Source: JAALLB01 sp017643495 (GTDB lineage: Bacteria > Pseudomonadota > Alphaproteobacteria > Rhizobiales > Rhizobiaceae). From it: a stretch of DNA of 64,000 bases. Within the stretch, counting starts at the first letter, position 1. Every line of letters starts with the position of its first letter. Shown here one piece after another: positions 54,061 to 60,698 of the stretch. Position numbers and translations under genes: made by a program. The notes below the pieces were generated by a model, which saw only the letters and a program-made list of their open reading frames with translations, did not search any database and had not been told where the DNA came from. Location of the stretch: the NCBI GenBank assembly GCA_965216105.1, contig OZ244147.1:930001-994000 (forward strand). The letters run 5' to 3'.

Positions 54061-54264
54061 TCAGTCATCAAGGACGAAGGTGATTTTGAGGGTGACGCGA
54101 TAAGCGGTTATCTTGCCGTTCTTGCATTCGACCTTCTGGTCCTGCACCCACGCGCCGGAGACGTTGTTCAGCGTTTTGGAAGCCCGCTTTATCCCCTTCT
54201 CCACCGCATCATCAAAGCCCTTGGTGGATGATGAAATGATTTCCGTTACCCGTGCAACTGACAT
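54061..54264 (-). CDS. Dodecin family flavin-binding protein
   Basis: The 67-residue product matches dodecin: SVARVTEIISSSTKGFDDAV, then EKGIKRASKTLNNVSGAWVQ and the last strand ITAYRVTLKITFVLDD. Dodecins assemble as hollow dodecamers that store riboflavin or FAD. The tryptophan in GAWVQD is the conserved flavin-stacking residue. It is monocistronic. Confidence 0.93.
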   Translation of the reverse strand: MSVARVTEIISSSTKGFDDAVEKGIKRASKTLNNVSGAWVQDQKVECKNGKITAYRVTLKITFVLDD

Positions 54265-54517
54265 GGTTTTCCTCCTTGGGTTAGGTTTTCGGTTTGCGTG
54301 GAAGAGGCTAGGGGGGAATTAAGGCGTGGGGATGGGGGCGGTAATCGATCGTCATCTTCGCCGCTGCGGCCAGCCGGGATTCCCTGTACCGGTCTGTTTG
54401 TTCGGCGCGGCAACCCGCAATTTCCCTTGGCTTCGCGTGTGTGGGGGCAGAGACCGTGCACGGGCAAAAGTACGAAGGTATTTTCGAAAGAGTGACCAAG
54501 CAAAGCGGAAATCAAAA

Positions 54518-54543
54518 ATGGCCGGAGTGTACCCTCCGGCCAT
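54518..54543 (-). terminator. Rho-independent terminator, minus strand
   Basis: ATGGCCGGAG pairs with CTCCGGCCAT over 10 bp around a six-base loop and, on the minus strand, is followed by TTTTTGATTT. It lies 44 bases after the stop of the microprotein frame at 54587 and supports transcription of that strand. Confidence 0.8.
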
Positions 54544-54586
54544 CCAGAACAGGGGCGTTGCAGGCGGTAGCAACGCGCAGTTCAGC

Positions 54587-54691
54587 TTACTTCTGGCCTG
54601 GCTTCACTGTGGAAGGTTTTGGCTTTGCAGAAGGTTTTGGTGCTTTCATGACTGTTGTCCTGAAAAAGTCTGGCGTGGAGGCCGGGGGCAT
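54587..54691 (-). CDS. Possible proline/lysine-rich microprotein
   Basis: A frame of 34 codons, starting MPPASTPDFFRTTVMKAPKP and continuing with alternating lysine and proline, ends 44 bases before a strong minus-strand terminator. A second ATG at codon 15 (54649) has AGGA eight bases upstream and would give a 20-residue peptide. I recognise no family. The terminator and the biased composition are the only support, so an sRNA with a chance frame is the alternative. Confidence 0.35.
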   Translation of the reverse strand: MPPASTPDFFRTTVMKAPKPSAKPKPSTVKPGQK

Positions 54692-55018
54692 GATTGTCCG
54701 ATAGGCACGCGTCAGAACGTGCTGATTCCACTACCGGATTGAGTCGGATTTGTGGCGGGGAATTGGGGTGTGTGAAATATTTTTGGGGGGCTTTGTAGGC
54801 GGGATTGCCACCCGGTTGTCTGGTCATCGCGGCCGCTACTGCGCTTAGCCTAAGCCGGACTTGATCCGGTGGGTTTAACTATGCCGATCTGTTTGTTCGA
54901 TACTGTGGGTGAACAACCATTTGCCTCAAACCGCTAACGCCACTTCTGCCGATAGTGGCAACGGAACCTGGTGTGCATGGCAACCGGGATGACGGGGAAA
55001 AGTTTTTCCACAGATGTT

Positions 55019-55056
55019 CACCTTATATGGTTTACATGTGCACCTGATATGGTTAA
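55019..55056 (+). promoter_or_regulatory. Direct repeats, candidate HTH operator
   Basis: CACCTTATATGGTTTA (55019-55034) and CACCTGATATGGTTAA (55041-55056) match at 14 of 16 positions and are spaced 22 bases start to start, two helical turns. They lie 38 bases before the HTH-protein start at 55094 and could bind that protein as an autoregulator. Confidence 0.55.
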
Positions 55057-55093
55057 CGTTAGTGAGTCTAGTGTTATTTGTGAGAAGAAGTTA

Positions 55094-55462
55094 ATGCTTT
55101 CGCCTTTCGGGACATGGATCCGGGCCTTTCGTAGAGAACAAAAGATTACTTTAAGGGAGATGGCAAGAAAACTTGGCAAGGCTCCATCGTATCTCTCTGC
55201 GATTGAACTTGGAAGGAAATCGGTACCAGACACAATTTTGGATGAGTTAGAGGATGCCTATAAATTTGATCCTCAGCTTCTAAGGGAGTTGGAGCGAGTT
55301 ATTCAAACTTCGAAGCTAGGGGCCGATGTGAAATTCAAATCAAGCACTAGTGTTAGAGATCGTGAATTGGTCATGCTTTTTGCAAGGAACTTTGAGAAAT
55401 TTGATGAGGAAGATAAATCGAAACTTCTTGAATTAATGGAGAATTATGATGAGCAGTCCTAG
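55094..55462 (+). CDS. XRE-type HTH regulator
   Basis: From the ATG at 55094 the product has 122 residues; earlier in-frame starts would run through the direct repeats. The helix-turn-helix is residues 3-57 (FGTWIRAFRREQKITLREMA, then RKLGKAPSYLSAIELGRKSV). The C-terminal part is helical. It partners an ImmA/IrrE-type gene whose start overlaps its end by 17 bases, the usual layout of ImmR/ImmA pairs. The AT-rich composition sets it apart from the flanks and suggests transfer. Confidence 0.88.
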   Translation: MLSPFGTWIRAFRREQKITLREMARKLGKAPSYLSAIELGRKSVPDTILDELEDAYKFDPQLLRELERVIQTSKLGADVKFKSSTSVRDRELVMLFARNFEKFDEEDKSKLLELMENYDEQS

Positions 55463-56024
55463 CTATGAAGCTGATCCATTAAAACGACTGCACATACGAC
55501 GTTTTGCGTATTTGATGCGGAATGAATTTGGAATTTCGGACGTAGAATATATCGACCTTGAAAGTTTTTTGGAATTTGAACTGCCGAAAAAGATGAACGA
55601 TTTCAAGTTAGATATAATGCCGAGTTCAGATATGGGAAAAACCCACGCTTTTGCGAAGCCAGATAATGGTTACATGTGTGTAAGAGATGATGTGTTTGAA
55701 GGCGCATGTAACGGTAATGGTCAACATAGAGGTACTGTCTTCCACGAACTAGGCCATATTTTTCTACATACAACAAATCGTATGAGGTATTTGAGGTCAG
55801 GTGGAAAGCTTAAAGCATATAATGACCCAGAATGGCAAGCTAAAGCATTTGCTGGTGAGTTTTTAGTTCCTGCACATTTAGTATACGAGGACTATAGTGC
55901 CAGAAAAATTGCTTATACTTTTGGGGTTTCATTGAGCTCGGCAAAATATCAACTACAACAGTATATTAAAGATGGAGCAATAAAAAAGAGGTCAGACCAA
56001 AGATCTGACCTCTTAGCAATCTAA
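55446..56024 (+). CDS. ImmA/IrrE-family metallopeptidase
   Basis: The 192-residue protein has the zinc-peptidase motif HELGH at residues 100-104 (TVFHELGHIFLHTT) and a C-terminal winged-helix-like part typical of the family (AFAGEFLVPAHLVYEDYSAR). ImmA-type peptidases cut a partner HTH repressor to switch on mobile elements or stress genes. The partner is probably the upstream HTH protein, whose 3' end it overlaps. The end of the gene forms an 11-bp hairpin (55986-55996 with 56004-56014). Confidence 0.9.
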   Translation: MMSSPSYEADPLKRLHIRRFAYLMRNEFGISDVEYIDLESFLEFELPKKMNDFKLDIMPSSDMGKTHAFAKPDNGYMCVRDDVFEGACNGNGQHRGTVFHELGHIFLHTTNRMRYLRSGGKLKAYNDPEWQAKAFAGEFLVPAHLVYEDYSARKIAYTFGVSLSSAKYQLQQYIKDGAIKKRSDQRSDLLAI

Positions 56025-56146
56025 GCGTAATGGCACCCCGCTGAAGATAGCGGACCTAACACCAGATCGTAGCAGATAGTGCATAGCACAGGTCATAAGG
56101 TTCGTAAAATAAAAGTGGTGCCGCCTTTAGCCATAGGAGAAAAAAC

Positions 56147-56329
56147 ATGGCTCTAATGAAGAAGGCGCGTGAGCGCTACTACTCTGGGCAAGTTTGTCCA
56201 AAGACTGCAACTTACGGTCAGTATAGTGATCGCACCAATGCTTATGCAGGTAGCGATTATGATCGGAGAGTCGATAAAGGGGAAAGGTTTCCTCCCTCTC
56301 GTAACAATCATCACTTTTCTGAAAAGTAG
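56147..56329 (+). CDS. Small YjzC-like protein
   Basis: The 60-residue product has the YjzC-like pattern SGQVCPKTATYGQY followed by VDKGERFPPSRNNHHF. Its function is unknown. The ATG is preceded by AGGAGA. A terminator hairpin follows 17 bases after the stop (56347-56379). It belongs to the AT-rich island. Confidence 0.65.
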   Translation: MALMKKARERYYSGQVCPKTATYGQYSDRTNAYAGSDYDRRVDKGERFPPSRNNHHFSEK

Positions 56330-56346
56330 AATTAGTTGAAAAAAAT

Positions 56347-56379
56347 GAAGCTGGCGGTGATTTGCCGGCAGCTTCTTTT
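56347..56379 (+). terminator. Terminator after the YjzC-like gene
   Basis: GAAGCTG and CAGCTTC pair over 7 bp, with further pairing (GGC/GCC) inside, and TTTTCG follows. It separates the YjzC-like gene from the small basic gene downstream. Confidence 0.7.
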
Positions 56380-56418
56380 CGTATTCTATCTACCAATATT
56401 TTATTAGGAAAAAGTGCA

Positions 56419-56628
56419 ATGAAAAAATATGCGACGACACGAGTTAGAAGCACAATAACAGGCCAGTTTTTACCAAAGCGTATGGCTAAGCGCTGGCCGC
56501 GAACTACAGTCACCGAAAAGGTTGGCGGTGGTTCAACCGGTGGCATTGGCAGAAGTGCTATTACAGGCAAATTTGTCAAGAAATCAGCGTTGAGGAAAAG
56601 TCCCTCAACGACGATGCGTGATGGGTAA
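56419..56628 (+). CDS. Small basic protein with internal duplication
   Basis: From the ATG at 56419 (AGGAAAA upstream) the product has 69 residues. It repeats one unit twice: RSTITGQFLPKRMAKRWPRT and RSAITGKFVKKSALRKSPST, joined by a glycine-rich linker (EKVGGGSTGGIG). Similar short RS(A/T)I(S/T)GKFV proteins are often labelled multidrug transporter in databases, but no membrane segment is present here and I do not use that label. Nucleic-acid binding is possible from charge. Confidence 0.6.
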   Translation: MKKYATTRVRSTITGQFLPKRMAKRWPRTTVTEKVGGGSTGGIGRSAITGKFVKKSALRKSPSTTMRDG

Positions 56629-56647
56629 ATGATCGGGGCGGTCAAAT

Positions 56648-59600
56648 TCACCGCCCTGGTCTGCCCGTCTTCCTAGGCCTTCCACGGCGTTTGGAGCGGT
56701 CGTCGCGTTCGAGACTTCCCTCCACTGATTTAGGACGCCGTTTACCCACTTCTTTGTTTTCCGCTTCGCCATCCGTTGAATTGTTCGAACTCACGCGAGC
56801 GGCTTTGCCGCCGCTGCGTTGGCGCGACGCATTCGCGTCGGTTGGGCTATCGCCTCCCGGACCTTCGGTCCGTTTAGGTCCCTCGCTGGTTTCTGAAACA
56901 AATTTTCCCTCGTTGCGCCTGCGGGCTGCTTCGTCTGCCGCGGCATTCGCCTCTTGGGATTGACGCATTTCTTCGCCGTAGGATTTGCGGGGAGCAGACC
57001 AGCCTTCCGGTGCTTGAGGTTTTTCCGTTCGGCCCACGGTCATTTCGTCGAGAGTATTCTTGCGGAAGAGTTTGCTTTCCGCCGACACATCCGTGGACTC
57101 GTTTGCGCTCGCGCCTCTTTTGTTTTCCGTCGACGCATCCGCGTCGCCGTCCGTCCGCGGGATTGCAGTTCTGCTAGTCGCAGAACTTTGCCCTGCCACG
57201 GAGGGGGAACCTTTTCCCTTGCTGCCTTTTGCAGGTTTTCCCTGAGCAGCGCGCTTTCTCGACACGCGCGTGTTGGTGACGCCGGAATCCCGGTCCATCG
57301 GGTCGTCGGCGACGGCAAGTTCCACTTCGCGCAGGCGTTTCACCTCGTCGCGCAGGCGGGCGGCCTCCTCGAAATCGAGATCGGCGGCGGCGGCAAGCAT
57401 CTGCTTTTCCAGTGCTTCCAGATGGGCAGCAAGGTTGTTGCCGACGAGTTCGCCTTCTTCCGCCAGATTGCCCCATTGGCCGGTATCGACGCGGACATGG
57501 TCCTGCTCGTAAACGCTCTCCAGAATGTCGCCGATATTCTTGCGCACACTGGCCGGTGTGATGCCGTTTGCCTCATTCCAGGCAACCTGCTTTTCGCGGC
57601 GGCGCTCGGTCTCGGCCATGGCGCGCTCCATCGAGCCGGTTACCGTGTCGGCATAGAGCAGCACACGGCCATCGACGTTGCGCGCGGCGCGGCCAATCGT
57701 CTGCACCAGCGAGGTTTCGGAACGCAGGAAGCCTTCCTTGTCCGCATCGAGGATCGCGACCAGCGCACATTCGGGAATGTCGAGCCCCTCGCGCAGCAGG
57801 TTGATGCCGACAAGACAGTCAAACGCGCCAAGCCGCAGGTCGCGGATGATCTCGATGCGTTCCAGCGTGTCGATATCGGAATGCATGTAGCGAACGCGTA
57901 TGCCGTTCTCGTGCAGGTATTCGGTGAGGTCCTCGGCCATGCGCTTGGTCAGCACCGTACACAGCGTGCGGTAGCCGGCTTCCGCTGTTGCCCGGATTTC
58001 GCCAAGCACATCATCAACCTGGGTGCGGGCAGGGCGGACCTCGACCGGCGGGTCGATCAGGCCGGTCGGGCGGATCACCTGTTCGGCGAAGACGCCACCG
58101 GCTTCCTCCATCTCCCAGCCGCCGGGCGTTGCCGAAACGCAGACCGTTTGCGGGCGCATGCGGTCCCATTCCTCGAAGCGCAGCGGGCGGTTGTCCATGC
58201 AGGAGGGCAGGCGGAAACCGTATTCCGCGAGTGTTGCCTTGCGGCGGAAGTCGCCCCGGTACATGCCGCCGATCTGCGGGATGGTGACGTGGCTTTCATC
58301 AACGAAGACGATTGCGTTGTCGGGGATGTATTCAAACAGTGTCGGCGGAGGTTCGCCCGGCTTGCGGCCTGTCAGGTAGCGCGAATAGTTCTCGATTCCC
58401 GCGCAGCTTCCGGTTGCTTCCAGCATTTCAAGGTCGAACCGGGTGCGCTGTTCAAGTCGCTGGGCTTCGAGCAGGCGGCCCATGTCGTTCAGCTCGCCGA
58501 GCCGGTGTTTCAGCTCTTCCTTGATCGACTTGATTGCCTGGTTGAGCGTCGGGCGTGGCGTCACATAGTGGGAATTGGCGTAGATCTTGACTGATTTCAG
58601 GTCACCGGTTTTCTGGCCCGTCAGCGGGTCGAACTCGGTGATCGCCTCGATCTCGTCGCCCCACAGGGAAATGCGCCAGGCCGAGTCCTCAAGGTGGGCC
58701 GGGAAAATCTCGATCGTGTCGCCGCGCACGCGGAAGGTGCCGCGCGTGAAGGCCTGGTCGTTGCGCTTGTATTGCTGGGCGACGAGATCAGCAAGCAATT
58801 GACGCTGGTCCAGCGTGTCGCCGATCTTCATCTCGAAGGTCATGGCGGTATAGGTCTCGACCGAGCCGATACCGTAAATGCAGGAGACCGAGGCAACGAT
58901 GATCACATCGTCCCGCTCCAGCAGCGCCCGGGTCGCGGAGTGGCGCATCCGGTCGATCTGCTCGTTGACGCTCGATTCTTTCTCGATATAGGTGTCCGAG
59001 CGCGGCACATAGGCTTCCGGCTGGTAATAATCGTAATAGGAGACGAAATACTCGACCGCATTATCCGGGAAGAAGGATTTCATCTCGCCGTAAAGCTGGG
59101 CGGCGAGTGTCTTGTTCGGCGCAAGGATAATGGCCGGGCGCTGCGTCGCCTCGATCACCTTGGCCATGGTGAAGGTCTTGCCGGAGCCGGTGACGCCCAG
59201 CAAGACCTGCGTATTGCCGGGTTCAATATCTGCGCTCACGCCAGTCTGCTCCGCAGACGGCTGCGCGCGCGCGCGGGATGAACCCGCGGTCGGCCTATCG
59301 CCTCCCGAAGCGTCGCTTCGTTTAAGTTCCTCTAGACTTTCTTGGGACTGCCCTCCCTCCGTGGCAGCGCCAGACGAGGCGACTAGCCGAGGCGCCTGCG
59401 CGGGAACGGACGGCGAGCCGGATGGCTCGGCGGAAAACAAGGAAGTTCCCAACCCCTCCACCAAATCCCTGATCGCGGTCGGCTGGTCACCCGAAGGTTC
59501 AAACTCCGTGACCATTTTTATCTCGATGCCGCCTTCCGCCTTTTGCGGGCGGGCGGGGCGGTGCGGAACCCAGTTGGCAACGAGGTTGGGGTCGCCCCCC

Positions 59601-60085
59601 TCGATCAGCCGGGATAGCGATGCCACGGTTGCGGTGACACCGGACTGGAATGCGTCGGCGCCTTGCGGATTGGCTTTCGCACCCTTGTTGAAAATCTGTC
59701 CCGGTTCGGTGAATTTCGATGCCGAGCGGCCGGTCTTGCCGAGCAGTTTTTCGGCTTCCTCAAGCGATACATCCAGCCCGGCAATCGGGTTCAGGCCGGA
59801 AGCTGCACGCTCCTTCGGGTCGCTCGATGCGCCGATAATGGCGCCCTTGTTGACGTGCTTTTCACTGTAGTCATCGCGGGTTTTTTGTTTCCCGCTTCGG
59901 GCAGAGCCCTTGCGCGGCGCTTGTTTTGCGCTCGCGGCTTTTTTCTTTTTTGGAGGTGCGGTCTTTTCCGCTTCCCCTTCAATCTCTTTTGCCCAATCGG
60001 AGACAGAACCGGAAAGCGGCTTTCCGCTCAGCGGTTTTTGCGGGGCTTCGCCGAATCCGTCTTTGTTTCCTGGAGGTTTGGACAT
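56648..60085 (-). CDS. uvrB: Excinuclease ABC subunit B with in-frame repeat insertions
   Basis: UvrB is the damage-verifying helicase of nucleotide excision repair. This copy has 1145 residues, against about 670 in E. coli. A basic N-terminal extension (1-190) is followed by the core from FEPSGDQPTAIRDLVEGL. Walker A is at residues 297-304 (GVTGSGKT), the beta-hairpin region is YYDYYQPEAYVPRSDTYIEK, and the UVR motif LEKQMLAAAADLDFEEAARL precedes a long tail. Residues about 213-290, just before Walker A, are encoded by repeats P4 and Q2; the tail contains P2 and Q1. Core motifs look intact, so it is probably functional. Confidence 0.93.
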   Translation of the reverse strand: MSKPPGNKDGFGEAPQKPLSGKPLSGSVSDWAKEIEGEAEKTAPPKKKKAASAKQAPRKGSARSGKQKTRDDYSEKHVNKGAIIGASSDPKERAASGLNPIAGLDVSLEEAEKLLGKTGRSASKFTEPGQIFNKGAKANPQGADAFQSGVTATVASLSRLIEGGDPNLVANWVPHRPARPQKAEGGIEIKMVTEFEPSGDQPTAIRDLVEGLGTSLFSAEPSGSPSVPAQAPRLVASSGAATEGGQSQESLEELKRSDASGGDRPTAGSSRARAQPSAEQTGVSADIEPGNTQVLLGVTGSGKTFTMAKVIEATQRPAIILAPNKTLAAQLYGEMKSFFPDNAVEYFVSYYDYYQPEAYVPRSDTYIEKESSVNEQIDRMRHSATRALLERDDVIIVASVSCIYGIGSVETYTAMTFEMKIGDTLDQRQLLADLVAQQYKRNDQAFTRGTFRVRGDTIEIFPAHLEDSAWRISLWGDEIEAITEFDPLTGQKTGDLKSVKIYANSHYVTPRPTLNQAIKSIKEELKHRLGELNDMGRLLEAQRLEQRTRFDLEMLEATGSCAGIENYSRYLTGRKPGEPPPTLFEYIPDNAIVFVDESHVTIPQIGGMYRGDFRRKATLAEYGFRLPSCMDNRPLRFEEWDRMRPQTVCVSATPGGWEMEEAGGVFAEQVIRPTGLIDPPVEVRPARTQVDDVLGEIRATAEAGYRTLCTVLTKRMAEDLTEYLHENGIRVRYMHSDIDTLERIEIIRDLRLGAFDCLVGINLLREGLDIPECALVAILDADKEGFLRSETSLVQTIGRAARNVDGRVLLYADTVTGSMERAMAETERRREKQVAWNEANGITPASVRKNIGDILESVYEQDHVRVDTGQWGNLAEEGELVGNNLAAHLEALEKQMLAAAADLDFEEAARLRDEVKRLREVELAVADDPMDRDSGVTNTRVSRKRAAQGKPAKGSKGKGSPSVAGQSSATSRTAIPRTDGDADASTENKRGASANESTDVSAESKLFRKNTLDEMTVGRTEKPQAPEGWSAPRKSYGEEMRQSQEANAAADEAARRRNEGKFVSETSEGPKRTEGPGGDSPTDANASRQRSGGKAARVSSNNSTDGEAENKEVGKRRPKSVEGSLERDDRSKRRGRPRKTGRPGR
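56790..56900 (-). repeat. Repeat module Q, copy 1 (in uvrB tail)
   Basis: Three hairpins are seen. In plus-strand letters they are AGCGGC/GCCGCT (56798-56815), CGACGC-ATTC-GCGTCG (56825-56840) and CGGACC-TTC-GGTCCG (56858-56872). The conserved linker on the minus strand is GGGAGGCGATAG between hairpins 3 and 2. Stems differ from copy Q2 while linkers match. Confidence 0.82.
57122..57220 (-). repeat. Repeat module P, copy 2 (in uvrB tail)
   Basis: Hairpin 1 in plus letters is AGTTCTGC-TAGTC-GCAGAACT (57167-57187), with the same 8-bp stem and 5-base loop geometry as copy P3. Hairpin 2 is CGACGC-ATCC-GCGTCG (57131-57146). It is read in frame by uvrB as PSVAGQ, then RTDGDADASTENK. Confidence 0.85.
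59235..59340 (-). repeat. Repeat module Q, copy 2 (before uvrB Walker A)
   Basis: Hairpins in plus letters are GTCTGC-TCC-GCAGAC (59244-59258), CGCGGG-ATGAA-CCCGCG (59272-59288) and CGAAGC-GTC-GCTTCG (59306-59320). The minus-strand linker GGGAGGCGATAGG matches copy Q1. It abuts P4, and together they form the insertion before Walker A. Confidence 0.82.
59351..59440 (+). repeat. Repeat module P, copy 4 (reverse to uvrB)
   Basis: It opens with CCCTCCCTCCGTGGCAGCGC, shared over 20 bases with P3, and is oriented opposite to uvrB. Hairpin 2 is CGAGCC-GGAT-GGCTCG (59414-59429), preceded by GAACGGAC and followed by GGAAAAC. Hairpin 1 is degenerate but keeps the GACTA loop also seen in P2. Confidence 0.82.
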
Positions 60086-60229
60086 GAGTGCAATATGGGG
60101 TAAAACAGGAACAAATGGAAGGGAAGATCATCAAATTGCCGGTTGAAATTTTCCTTTCCGGAGCCGTTGTTGAGCCTTGGCGGTGAATCGGTATAAATCG
60201 CGCTGGAAACCAGAAACCGGGACAAGCCA

Positions 60230-60574
60230 ATGCAACTTACCGTTTATCACCTGACCAAATGTTCCACCTGCCAGAAGGCGATTGCCGCATTGCGTGATGC
60301 GGGGCATGAACTGACGCTGGTCGACGTTCGTGATGACGGGGTTCCGGCCGGGGTGCTGGAACAGCTGGAAGCAGCGGTCGGGTATGAAAAACTCGCCAAC
60401 CGTGCATCGATGACGTGGCGCGGCCTGAGTGAGGAAGTGAAACAGGGCATTGACCGCGAAAAGGCGTTGTCCCTGATTGCCGAACATCCAAGCCTGATGA
60501 AACGCCCGGCGATTATCGCCGGAGACAAGGTTTATGTCGGCTGGACCAAAGCCGTTCAGGCGGAGTTGTTGTGA
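60230..60574 (+). CDS. ArsC/Spx-family reductase-like protein
   Basis: The 114-residue product is a thioredoxin-fold ArsC-family protein with a CSTC motif at residues 11-14 (YHLTKCSTCQKAI) and the conserved LMKRPAIIAGDKVYVGW near the C terminus. The CXXC motif is closer to the YffB/Spx branch than to classical glutaredoxin-linked arsenate reductase, which has a single active cysteine. It may reduce a small-molecule or protein disulfide. No ars operon genes are adjacent. Confidence 0.85.
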   Translation: MQLTVYHLTKCSTCQKAIAALRDAGHELTLVDVRDDGVPAGVLEQLEAAVGYEKLANRASMTWRGLSEEVKQGIDREKALSLIAEHPSLMKRPAIIAGDKVYVGWTKAVQAELL

Positions 60575-60698
60575 GGCCTTTTGTACTTTGGTGACGCTTT
60601 TCTGTTAAAGTTCATATGTATGAGAAGGCGATTAAAAGGATAAAATTCAACCAACAAGATTACTTGTAAACAAAAAGTATTCAGTTCAATTTAGCGAT

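Larger units (their letters stand above)
54265..55093. other. 829-base gene-poor interval before the AT-rich island
   Basis: The interval holds a possible microprotein gene (54587-54691, minus) with a terminator hairpin after it (54518-54543), a short palindrome with GCCGGACTTGATCCGG near 54852-54867, and the operator-like direct repeats at 55019-55056. Apart from these I see nothing confident. Composition turns AT-rich toward the right end. Confidence 0.6.

Noticed and set aside
55986..56014. 11-bp hairpin at the immA 3' end as a rho-independent terminator or attachment site
   Set aside because: No T-run follows, and no second copy that would mark an attachment site was found in the window. 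It is noted only as structure.
56954..58594. 546-codon plus-strand frame opposite uvrB
   Set aside because: It is the mirror of a GC-rich third-position gene and shows no domain; uvrB on the other strand explains the sequence.
56650..60085. uvrB as a frameshifted or pseudogene fusion because of its length
   Set aside because: All helicase motifs, the beta-hairpin and the UVR motif are in one frame and in order; the extra length is explained by extensions and repeats.
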